DNA of 64,000 bases from Algibacter mikhailovii (lineage in GTDB: Bacteria > Bacteroidota > Bacteroidia > Flavobacteriales > Flavobacteriaceae). Below, one piece after another: positions 57,073 to 64,000 of this stretch (positions are counted from its first letter, which is position 1; the number at the start of each line of letters is the position of its first letter). A program made the translations under genes and the position numbers. The notes under the pieces are model-generated. The model was given only the letters and a program-made list of their open reading frames with translations, had not been told where the DNA came from and did not search any database. The stretch covers positions 62,001 to 126,000 of the forward strand of contig NZ_BMWZ01000008.1 in the NCBI RefSeq assembly GCF_014651495.1. The letters are read 5' to 3'.

Positions 57073-59304
57073 TTAATTAGTTTTGTTCTTTTTAAAAGCA
57101 TCAAAATCAGAATCTTGTCCTGTTTTTGGAAAACTATTGTTTGATACATTTGTGTCAGGGAATTCAAAATTAGGGTCTAGGTTTACTTTATTAACTTCTT
57201 TTTCTTTAATAAATGTTTTTTGAATTTCATATTCGTTTTTTCGCCAAATTTCAGCTGGTAAAATATCTATTTCAGAGCTTCCGTCAGTAAATATCCATTC
57301 TATGGTTACAGGCATGACTAATCCGCCAATATTTTTGATGGTTATTTCATAGATGTTTTTTCCAGATAATGCTTTACGCATTTGTGGTTCATCTAATCGT
57401 GACAAGAATTGACCATAGGCGCTATCTGGAGCAGAAATCATATTAATAACCTCAGGACCATTGGTAAAATCTTGTTCTTTCGCATTTGAGTTTTTGCCTT
57501 CAGTATTAAGTTTTACTTGTGATTTATTCGTTTGATCTTCAAGGTTTGTTTGGTTTTCATAAACGGTAAACCATTTCACTTCACTTAATTCCATATCCAC
57601 ATGATCTGTAGTGAAAAACCAGCCTCTAAAAAACCAATCTAAATCCGTTGCGGTAGCATCTTCCAGTGTTCTAAATAAATCAGCAGGGTTCGGGTGTTTG
57701 TATTTCCATCGGTTAGCATACTCTTTAAAAGCCTCGTCAAAGAGCTCTTTACCAATAATAGAATTGCGTAACATTTGTAAGCCGACAGTAGGTTTGTAAT
57801 AAAAATTATATCCAAATTGACTGAATAATTCGTTATCAGAAGTTGTCATGATCGGTCTCAGAATACTTTTGTCTCCACTCATAAACGGGACAATAGTTTT
57901 TGGCGTAACACTAGATGCGTTTGGATAGCGTTCTGCTATAGTTCTTTGATGTAGAAAAGTGTTTAAACCTTCATCCATCCACATCCACTTGCGTTCGTCT
58001 GAGCTTACAATCATTGGAAACCAGTTGTGCCCAACTTCATGAACAATTGTGCTTATCATTTGTTGTTTACGCCGTTCAGATATTTGCCCATCAATTGGTC
58101 GGCCGCCATTAAAACTAATCATTGGGTATTCAATACCTACATTGGAGGTGTTTACCGAAATAGCCACCGGGTAGGGGTAATCAAAGGTTGCTTCAGAATA
58201 TACTTCAAGCGCCTGTTTTATGGCGTTTGTGGACGACTCTCTCCAAACTGGTAATCCTTCTTTTGGGTAAAAGGACATGGCTAAAACGGTATTGGTAGCT
58301 AATTTTACAGCTTGTACATCCCATAAAAACTTGCGAGATGACGCGAAAGAAAAATCTCTGACATTTTCGGCTTTAAACTTCCAAGTTTGCTGTTTTTTAG
58401 ACTTCTGTTTTTCATTATTTATCGCTTCCTCTTCGGTAATAATCATCATAGGTTTGTCAAAAGCAGTTTTAGCTTCATTGAACCGTTTTAATTGTGTTTT
58501 GTTTAAAACAGATGCACTATTTTCCAAGCTACCTGTGGCAGCAACGATATGATCGGAAGGTACTGTAATATCAACTTCATAATTACCAAATTCTAGTGCA
58601 AATTCGCCTAACTTTTGAAACTGTTGGTTTTGCCACCCCTCAGTGTCATTATAAACTGCCATTCGAGGAAACCAATGGCCCATTAAATAAACCGTATTGT
58701 CATCTTCTGGAAAATACTCATAGCCTTCCCTTGATAATTTAAAAAGGCTTCTATCTGTAATGGGATAGGACCATTTTATGGATAATGTGGTGGATGTTCC
58801 AGATTTTAAAACGTCGTTTAGCTTTACTTTCATCATGGTGTTATTGATGATGGTCTCAACATCTGCGTTATTCTTATCTTTCACAGATTTTATAGAATAT
58901 CCTGACGGAAAATCTAAGGTCCTTGTAAGAAATTGCATTTGCCTGGTATTCATGGAATCTTTCATTCTATTATCAATAGCACCAAAATCTTCGTTACCTT
59001 TTTTATTTACATTTTGTTCAAGCTGAACCCATAGGTAGCTTAAATCATCAGGAGAGTTGTTGTAGTATGTAATAGTTTCTTCTCCTGAAAGTAAGTTGTT
59101 CGTTTCATCAATAGTTGCCTTTATTTTATAATCAGCACCTTGTTGCCAATATGATTTGGTAGGGGCTCCGCTTGCATTTCTGAAGTTGTTAGGCGGTGCA
59201 ATTAAATTATCAATGGGCTCAAACTTGCCTTTCCAAGGTTGGTTCTGAGCACCTAAAATAGAAATAAGGCCTAGCGTTGCCGCCAATAACAGGATACGTT
59301 GCAT
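57073..59304 (-). CDS. M1-family metallopeptidase
   Basis: A 743-residue exported zinc aminopeptidase. Signal peptide at 1-19 (LLLAATLGLISILGAQ). The beta-rich N-terminal domain contains YKIKATIDETNNLLSGEETI, which is typical of the family. The catalytic motif is HEVGHNW (near residue 421), with the third zinc ligand in WMDEGLNTF about 19 residues downstream. The GAMEN-like exopeptidase loop is less clear (VGIEYPMISFNGG occupies that position), so it is an M1 variant. The C-terminal part holds further beta-domains and ends in Asn/Ser-rich sequence. Likely degrades peptides in the periplasm or outside the cell. Monocistronic, divergent from ppa. Confidence 0.9.
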   Translation of the reverse strand: MQRILLLAATLGLISILGAQNQPWKGKFEPIDNLIAPPNNFRNASGAPTKSYWQQGADYKIKATIDETNNLLSGEETITYYNNSPDDLSYLWVQLEQNVNKKGNEDFGAIDNRMKDSMNTRQMQFLTRTLDFPSGYSIKSVKDKNNADVETIINNTMMKVKLNDVLKSGTSTTLSIKWSYPITDRSLFKLSREGYEYFPEDDNTVYLMGHWFPRMAVYNDTEGWQNQQFQKLGEFALEFGNYEVDITVPSDHIVAATGSLENSASVLNKTQLKRFNEAKTAFDKPMMIITEEEAINNEKQKSKKQQTWKFKAENVRDFSFASSRKFLWDVQAVKLATNTVLAMSFYPKEGLPVWRESSTNAIKQALEVYSEATFDYPYPVAISVNTSNVGIEYPMISFNGGRPIDGQISERRKQQMISTIVHEVGHNWFPMIVSSDERKWMWMDEGLNTFLHQRTIAERYPNASSVTPKTIVPFMSGDKSILRPIMTTSDNELFSQFGYNFYYKPTVGLQMLRNSIIGKELFDEAFKEYANRWKYKHPNPADLFRTLEDATATDLDWFFRGWFFTTDHVDMELSEVKWFTVYENQTNLEDQTNKSQVKLNTEGKNSNAKEQDFTNGPEVINMISAPDSAYGQFLSRLDEPQMRKALSGKNIYEITIKNIGGLVMPVTIEWIFTDGSSEIDILPAEIWRKNEYEIQKTFIKEKEVNKVNLDPNFEFPDTNVSNNSFPKTGQDSDFDAFKKNKTN

Positions 59305-59427
59305 ATATAATTATTTGAGTTAGTCATGCACAAGGTACTAAATATTGAAATGTTTTTTGTTAAAATCTTTATCTACATTAAGCTAAGTTTAATTTTTTGT
59401 AAAATCTTATAATACATAACTAAATAG

Positions 59428-59458
59428 TTGCTTTAAGGGGATGTGTTGTGTACATTTG
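59428..59458 (+). promoter_or_regulatory. Promoter of the soluble pyrophosphatase gene
   Basis: TTG at 59428-59430, a 20-base spacer and TACATTTG at 59451-59458: an exact match to the Bacteroidota TTG / TAnnTTTG consensus. Predicted start near 59463, with a leader of about 54 bases before the ATG at 59517. Confidence 0.7.
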
Positions 59459-59516
59459 CCCCCTTAAAATAAAGTATATATTATTTGTTTTTTAACAGAG
59501 GAAAAATTAAACATAT

Positions 59517-60050
59517 ATGAGTGATAAGAAAGCGAAAGCAGTAACATTTGACGTGTTAATAGAAATACCAAAGGGAAGTAGAAACAAATACGAATATGAT
59601 TTTACTTTAAATAAAATTAGATTTGATCGTATGTTGTTTTCTTCAATGATGTATCCGGGAGATTACGGTTTTATTCCGGAAACCTTAGCCTTAGATCAAG
59701 ATCCATTGGATGTCTTGGTTTTAGGACATCAGCCAACTTATCCAATGGTGGTAATGGAAGTGAGACCTATAGGTGTATTTTATATGACAGACGAAAAAGG
59801 ACCAGATGAAAAGGTAATATGTGTTCCTGTTTCTGACCCTATTTGGAGTAACAAAGAAGATATTTCAGATTTAAACCCGCATAGACTGAAAGAGATTGAA
59901 CATTTCTTTCAAGTTTATAAAGATTTAGAAAAGAAAAAAGTTGATACTGGAGGTTGGGGTAATGCTGCTGCTGCCGTTAAAATTTATCATGAATGTGTGA
60001 AACGTTATGATGAAAGTGAACACAAGAAAAAAAGAACGTTTACTATTTAA
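59517..60050 (+). CDS. ppa: Inorganic pyrophosphatase (family I)
   Basis: A 177-residue soluble enzyme that splits pyrophosphate and so pulls biosynthetic reactions forward. Active-site segments: EIPKGSRNKYEYD (16-28), MMYPGDYGFIPETLALDQDPLDVLVL with the D-x-D-P-x-D metal motif, then VPVSDPIWSNKEDISDLNPHRLKEIEHFFQVYKDLE. Full length for the family. Directly upstream of the membrane pyrophosphatase gene, but separated from it by a strong terminator. This organism therefore carries both kinds of pyrophosphatase side by side. Confidence 0.95.
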   Translation: MSDKKAKAVTFDVLIEIPKGSRNKYEYDFTLNKIRFDRMLFSSMMYPGDYGFIPETLALDQDPLDVLVLGHQPTYPMVVMEVRPIGVFYMTDEKGPDEKVICVPVSDPIWSNKEDISDLNPHRLKEIEHFFQVYKDLEKKKVDTGGWGNAAAAVKIYHECVKRYDESEHKKKRTFTI

Positions 60051-60056
60051 AATAGA

Positions 60057-60112
60057 GTGTATCCATAAAAAAAGCCATCTTATAATTAAGATGGCTTTTT
60101 TTATGGATACAC
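60057..60112. terminator. Long perfect inverted repeat after ppa
   Basis: Perfect 26-base arms, beginning GTGTATCCATAAAAAAAGCC and continuing ATCTTA, around a TAAT loop. The inner stem GCCATCTTA/TAAGATGGC followed by seven T is a classic intrinsic terminator. The outer complementarity extends further than termination needs. Confidence 0.9.
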
Positions 60113-60349
60113 CTATCTGTAAGCCTTACTTTAAGTATTGATTGCAACTATGGTTTTTTAGCTGTTCCATGTGAAATTTCAATAGACTACACAAGAAAAA
60201 ACTAACATAAATCATAGTATTAAAAATATTATATTTTAACAGGTGTTTGAATGTGAAATCTTTAATTAATTGGTGCTTTTTTTATCACATTAATTTCCAT
60301 ACTTTTGAAATCGAAAAAAATAATTGAATTAATAACGAACTAACTTAAT

Positions 60350-62737
60350 ATGGAAGTAATAGTGAAATTTTTACCGCTTTTTGGTGTAGTCGCCTTAGCG
60401 TTTGTTTTTATTAAAAGTGCTTGGGTTGGAAAGCAAGATGTTGGTGATGAAAATATGTCTCGGATTGCAAAAAATATTGCAGAAGGCGCGATGTCATTTT
60501 TAAAAGCTGAGTACAAAGTATTAGCAATTTTTGTTGCTGCAGTAGCAGTATTATTATATTTTAAAGGCGCCTCAGAAGCTGGATCAAGTGGTATGGTAGC
60601 CTTGTCATTTATTATTGGAGCTATATGTTCTGCATTAGCTGGATTTATTGGAATGAAAGTGGCAACCAAAGCAAATGTAAGAACTACACAAGCCGCAAGA
60701 ACATCATTAGGTAGAGCATTAGAAGTTGCTTTTGCAGGTGGTGCTGTAATGGGATTAGGTGTTGTTGGATTGGGGGTTTTAGGTCTTAGTGGGCTATTCA
60801 TGATTTACCAAGGCATATGGCCTGGTGCAGATAACTTAACTTTGGTACTTAATGTGCTTTCAGGTTTTTCTTTAGGAGCTTCTTCTATAGCATTATTTGC
60901 GCGTGTAGGCGGTGGTATTTATACGAAAGCTGCTGATGTGGGTGCCGATTTAGTAGGTAAGGTTGAAGCTGGTATTCCAGAAGATCATCCATTAAACCCA
61001 GCTACCATTGCAGATAATGTAGGTGATAATGTAGGTGATGTTGCAGGAATGGGAGCTGATTTATTTGAATCTTATGTAGGTTCAATTATAGGAACAATGG
61101 TTTTAGGAGCTTTTATTATAACGCCAGATTTTAATGGTCTAGGGGCTGTATATTTACCATTGGTTTTAGCTGCTGTTGGTATTTTAATGTCAATATTGGG
61201 AACCTTTTTTGTAAAAGTTAAAGATGGCGGAAACCCTCAAACGGCTTTGAATATTGGAGAGTTTGGTTCTGCAGGTTTAATGGTAGTAGCCTCTTACTTT
61301 ATAATTGATATTATGTTAGCTGGTACCACTGGTTTGCCTAACGGGTCACTTGGTGTTTTTATTGCTGTAATTGCTGGTTTAGTCGCTGGTTTAGCTGTGG
61401 GTAAAATCACTGAATATTATACGGCAACTGGAAAAAAACCAGTAAATTCAATTGTTGCGCAATCTGAAACAGGTTCTGCTACAAATATTATTGCTGGTCT
61501 GGGAGTTGGTATGATGAGTACAGCCATTCCAATTATTTTAATTGCTGCCGCTATTATAGTTTCACATCACTATGCAGGTTTATATGGTATTGCCATTGCA
61601 GCAGTAGGAATGTTAGCAAATACCGGAATTCAATTGGCTGTTGATGCTTATGGACCTATTTGTGATAATGCAGGTGGTATTGCTGAAATGGCAGAATTAC
61701 CTAGCGAAGTTCGTGAGCGCACGGATAAATTAGATGCTGTTGGTAATACAACTGCTGCTGTGGGTAAAGGTTTTGCTATTGCATCGGCTGCATTAACGGC
61801 ATTAGCCTTATTTGCAGCGTTTATGAAAACAGCGAACGTAACTGCTATTGATGTATCTCAGCCTAAAATCATGGCTGGTTTACTCGTAGGAGGTATGTTG
61901 CCTTTTGTGTTCTCAGCATTATCTATGAATGCTGTAGGTAGAGCAGCTATGGCTATGATTGAAGAAGTACGTCGTCAGTTTAGAGATATTCCAGAACTAA
62001 AGGCAGCTCTAGAAGTTATGAGAGATGTTGATTCTGATATGTCCAAGGCGACTAAAGAACAACGTGCTATTTTTGATGCTGCTAATGGTGTTGCCGAATA
62101 CGATAAATGTGTTGATATATCTACTAAAGCATCTATTAAAGAAATGGTGTTACCAGGATTATTAGCAATTGCTGTTCCTGTAGCTGTTGGATTTATTGGT
62201 GGAGCTGAAATGTTAGGTGGTTTACTAGCTGGGGTGACTACTTGTGGAGTGCTTATGGCCATCTTCCAATCTAATGCCGGTGGTGCATGGGATAATGCTA
62301 AAAAAACAATTGAAGAACAAGGCAGAAAAGGTACAGAGGCACATAAAGCTGCGGTTGTGGGAGATACTGTTGGAGATCCGTTTAAAGATACGTCAGGACC
62401 TTCATTAAATATTCTTTTAAAGTTAATGTCGGTAGTAGCATTAGTTATTGCACCTAGTATAGCTTTATCGTCTGATGTTGTAACGGCTTATATTTCTGAA
62501 GGTAATGAAATAGAGCAAGTTGAGGTAACTAAGGAGGTAAAAATAGAAATGACTGATAATGAAGATGGAACAGTAAAAGCTGTTAAAACGACAGTAACTA
62601 CTGAAAATGGAAATGAATCAACACGTTACGAAACATTTACAGGAACTGAGGCAGAAGTGAAAGCTCAAATTGAAGCAGCAGCTGAAGTTACTAAAAGCTT
62701 CATATCTTCCCTTAATAAAACTGAAGATGATTGCTAA
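60350..62737 (+). CDS. hppA: Membrane-bound ion-pumping pyrophosphatase, K+-dependent type
   Basis: A 795-residue integral membrane enzyme with about 16 hydrophobic segments that couples pyrophosphate hydrolysis to H+ or Na+ export. The substrate site is [37 protein letters not shown], and the C-terminal acidic site is [17 protein letters not shown]. The segment [10 protein letters not shown] has Ala469 and Gly472, the residues that mark K+-dependent enzymes (K+-independent ones have Lys and Thr). K+-dependent forms include the Na+ pumps, so Na+ transport is possible. After the last helix the protein continues for about 90 acidic residues to the C-terminus, longer than usual. A TACTTTTG box at 60300-60307 may be its -7 element. 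Confidence 0.93.
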   Translation: MEVIVKFLPLFGVVALAFVFIKSAWVGKQDVGDENMSRIAKNIAEGAMSFLKAEYKVLAIFVAAVAVLLYFKGASEAGSSGMVALSFIIGAICSALAGFIGMKVATKANVRTTQAARTSLGRALEVAFAGGAVMGLGVVGLGVLGLSGLFMIYQGIWPGADNLTLVLNVLSGFSLGASSIALFARVGGGIYTKAADVGADLVGKVEAGIPEDHPLNPATIADNVGDNVGDVAGMGADLFESYVGSIIGTMVLGAFIITPDFNGLGAVYLPLVLAAVGILMSILGTFFVKVKDGGNPQTALNIGEFGSAGLMVVASYFIIDIMLAGTTGLPNGSLGVFIAVIAGLVAGLAVGKITEYYTATGKKPVNSIVAQSETGSATNIIAGLGVGMMSTAIPIILIAAAIIVSHHYAGLYGIAIAAVGMLANTGIQLAVDAYGPICDNAGGIAEMAELPSEVRERTDKLDAVGNTTAAVGKGFAIASAALTALALFAAFMKTANVTAIDVSQPKIMAGLLVGGMLPFVFSALSMNAVGRAAMAMIEEVRRQFRDIPELKAALEVMRDVDSDMSKATKEQRAIFDAANGVAEYDKCVDISTKASIKEMVLPGLLAIAVPVAVGFIGGAEMLGGLLAGVTTCGVLMAIFQSNAGGAWDNAKKTIEEQGRKGTEAHKAAVVGDTVGDPFKDTSGPSLNILLKLMSVVALVIAPSIALSSDVVTAYISEGNEIEQVEVTKEVKIEMTDNEDGTVKAVKTTVTTENGNESTRYETFTGTEAEVKAQIEAAAEVTKSFISSLNKTEDDC

Positions 62738-62757
62738 ATAGATTATAAATTTCAATT

Positions 62758-62790
62758 GAAAAAACCACACCATTAGGTGTGGTTTTTTTG
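62758..62790 (+). terminator. Terminator after hppA
   Basis: Arms AAAACCACACC and GGTGTGGTTTT around ATTA, followed by a run of T. It lies 22 bases past the stop of the pyrophosphatase gene. Confidence 0.9.
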
Positions 62791-62818
62791 TATTTTTAAT
62801 TTCACTAAATAAGTGTTA

Positions 62819-63817
62819 ATGCTTAAAAAAGATCCGCTTCAAATTATTGCTTTTCAGACCTATGGGACTGTAAATCATATTTATTTGAGAGGACGGGCAT
62901 TGGAAGATGAAAATATTAACCTCGAGAAAAAAGGCGCTTTTAAGTTATTATTTAATGCATGGAAGCGATTTGCTACTGATGAAATTAGAAATACAAGATT
63001 AAAAGTTAAACTGGGAAAGGACATTGTATTTTATACTAACACCAATAAAGATGGTTATTTTATTGTAGATGAACCTGTAGAAGATATCAGTGCATTTATA
63101 AATGATGAAGGTTGGGTTACATTAGAGTTTTCATATGATGAGGAACATTTGTCCCGCACTATTCAATTACATAATAAATTTCCAGCAGAGATGCTTGTTC
63201 CTTCAAAATCAGCATCATTTGGGGTTATTAGTGATATTGATGATACCATTTTGCATACGGGTTTAGTTTCTGTCTTAAAGTGGCGTGTCCTTATTAATAC
63301 GTTATTGACTTCGGCGGGTAGTCGGATTCCTTTGGAAGGCGCACCTGAATTTTATCATTTATTACATAAGGGAAAGACTGGGCAGGAAGTAAATCCAATT
63401 TTTTATGTCAGTCACAGTCCATGGAATTTATATAGATATTTGGAATATTTTTTGAATAAAAACAAGTTTCCAAAAGGGCCAATTATTCTAAGAAGTTTTC
63501 CAAAGTTATTTTATAATAGAAATAAAAATAGTAAACCAAGAAAGCATAAGGAGATTCTTAATTTATTGCAAACCTATACGGAACTCAGGTTTATTCTTAT
63601 TGGGGATATAGGGCAGCATGATCCTTTTATTTATTATGAGATTGCAGAAGAATACCCTAAGCGAATTGCTGCCATATATTTGCGAAGTGTTTCTCATAAA
63701 GAAAAAATAGAAAGCGTAAAATTACTATACGCTGAATTTACAGCCATTCCCATGCTTTTAGTCGAAGATAGTATACAGGCTTTAGAACATGCAAAATGGC
63801 ATGGATTTATTCAATGA
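62819..63817 (+). CDS. App1-family phosphatidate phosphatase
   Basis: A 332-residue protein with the DUF2183/App1 catalytic domain. The HAD-like motif is GVISDIDDTILHTGLVSVLK (about residues 139-158), the second motif is PIFYVSHSPWNLYRYLEYFL and the last is RFILIGDIGQHDPFIYYEIAEEYP. Members act on phosphatidic acid; bacterial substrates are not well known. No signal peptide is apparent. The frame is open back to a GTG at 62813, but the ATG at 62819 gives MLKKDPLQIIAFQTYGT, a more usual start. It follows the pyrophosphatase terminator, so it has its own promoter. After 63817 no further gene is recognisable to the window end. Confidence 0.88.
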   Translation: MLKKDPLQIIAFQTYGTVNHIYLRGRALEDENINLEKKGAFKLLFNAWKRFATDEIRNTRLKVKLGKDIVFYTNTNKDGYFIVDEPVEDISAFINDEGWVTLEFSYDEEHLSRTIQLHNKFPAEMLVPSKSASFGVISDIDDTILHTGLVSVLKWRVLINTLLTSAGSRIPLEGAPEFYHLLHKGKTGQEVNPIFYVSHSPWNLYRYLEYFLNKNKFPKGPIILRSFPKLFYNRNKNSKPRKHKEILNLLQTYTELRFILIGDIGQHDPFIYYEIAEEYPKRIAAIYLRSVSHKEKIESVKLLYAEFTAIPMLLVEDSIQALEHAKWHGFIQ

Positions 63818-64000
63818 ACTAAGGGATTCAAAAACGTATACCTTAGGTTTAAGAATATCACGATTAATTGAATAGTTGTTGAGTTTATTAGTTGATAATC
63901 AATATGTTTTAAGTGTTTCGTTTTTTGTCGTAAGAGCACATAAAACGTAATCGAATCGCTTGTTTGTAGGCATTGACAGTTTTTTATAAGAAAAAGGTAG

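Noticed and set aside
60340-60801. 153-codon frame antisense to hppA
   Set aside because: Ala/Pro/Thr-rich text produced by the complementary strand of the Ala/Gly-rich membrane pyrophosphatase; no independent signal.
1-64000. Search for tRNA, rRNA, insertion sequences and integrases
   Set aside because: No tRNA cloverleaf with a GGTTCGA-type loop, no rRNA-like stretch, no transposase or recombinase motifs, and no terminal inverted repeats with target duplications were noticed.

Overview
The window looks like chromosomal DNA of a marine-type Flavobacteriaceae (Bacteroidota). The evidence is: AT-rich DNA, start codons without Shine-Dalgarno sequences, several Bacteroidota-type promoters (TTG, about 20 bases, TAnnTTTG), families typical of that group (DUF6146, DUF6787, DUF937 and DUF3820 proteins, SurA-like foldases in tandem), and the bacillithiol enzyme BshC. 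I see no rRNA, tRNA, CRISPR array, insertion sequence, phage gene or integration site. This is mostly core chromosome.

Layout. 1-1213: small envelope proteins on the minus strand, including the first 13 codons of a gene that leaves the window. 1403-5858: a DUF937 protein, then serine biosynthesis (serA, serC) and a LuxC-type acyl-CoA reductase on the minus strand, divergent from a two-cluster ferredoxin. 6006-9383: thiamine pyrophosphokinase, YchF, an SRPBCC protein and an EamA exporter. 9502-15352: topoisomerase IV (parE, parC) with a candidate 46-residue ORF between the subunits, then a membrane-anchored endonuclease/phosphatase-fold protein. 15463-20358 (minus): exported proteins, namely a carboxypeptidase-regulatory-domain protein, a di-haem cytochrome c peroxidase lipoprotein and a collagen-repeat lipoprotein. 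20628-27736: bshC, a PLP decarboxylase, guaA, a LysM/periplasmic-binding-fold protein and a DUF3820 protein. 28281-33467: three SurA/PpiC-family foldases and a MoxR ATPase. 33468-34181: a gene-free stretch holding a frameshifted gene remnant. 34182-39562: two unrelated-type aconitases in tandem. 39878-49306: the most unusual block (below). 49719-56680: two MscS-type channels, trmD and a fatty-acyl-CoA synthetase. 57073-63817: an M1 peptidase, soluble and membrane pyrophosphatases and an App1-type phosphatase.

The block at 39878-49306 has two convergent operons. The plus operon encodes transglutaminase-DUF2126, a circularly permuted ATP-grasp fused to alpha-E, and a second transglutaminase. 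The minus operon encodes a stand-alone circularly permuted ATP-grasp and a stand-alone alpha-E protein. Comparative genomics has predicted that these families form a peptide-ligation or peptide-tagging system; I know of no experimentally settled substrate or product. Both sets sit together here, and a 27-codon ORF ending in seven glutamine codons lies between the converging operons. This is the best candidate for an undescribed system in the window.

All calls come from reading the sequence and remembered family features. No database search was run.
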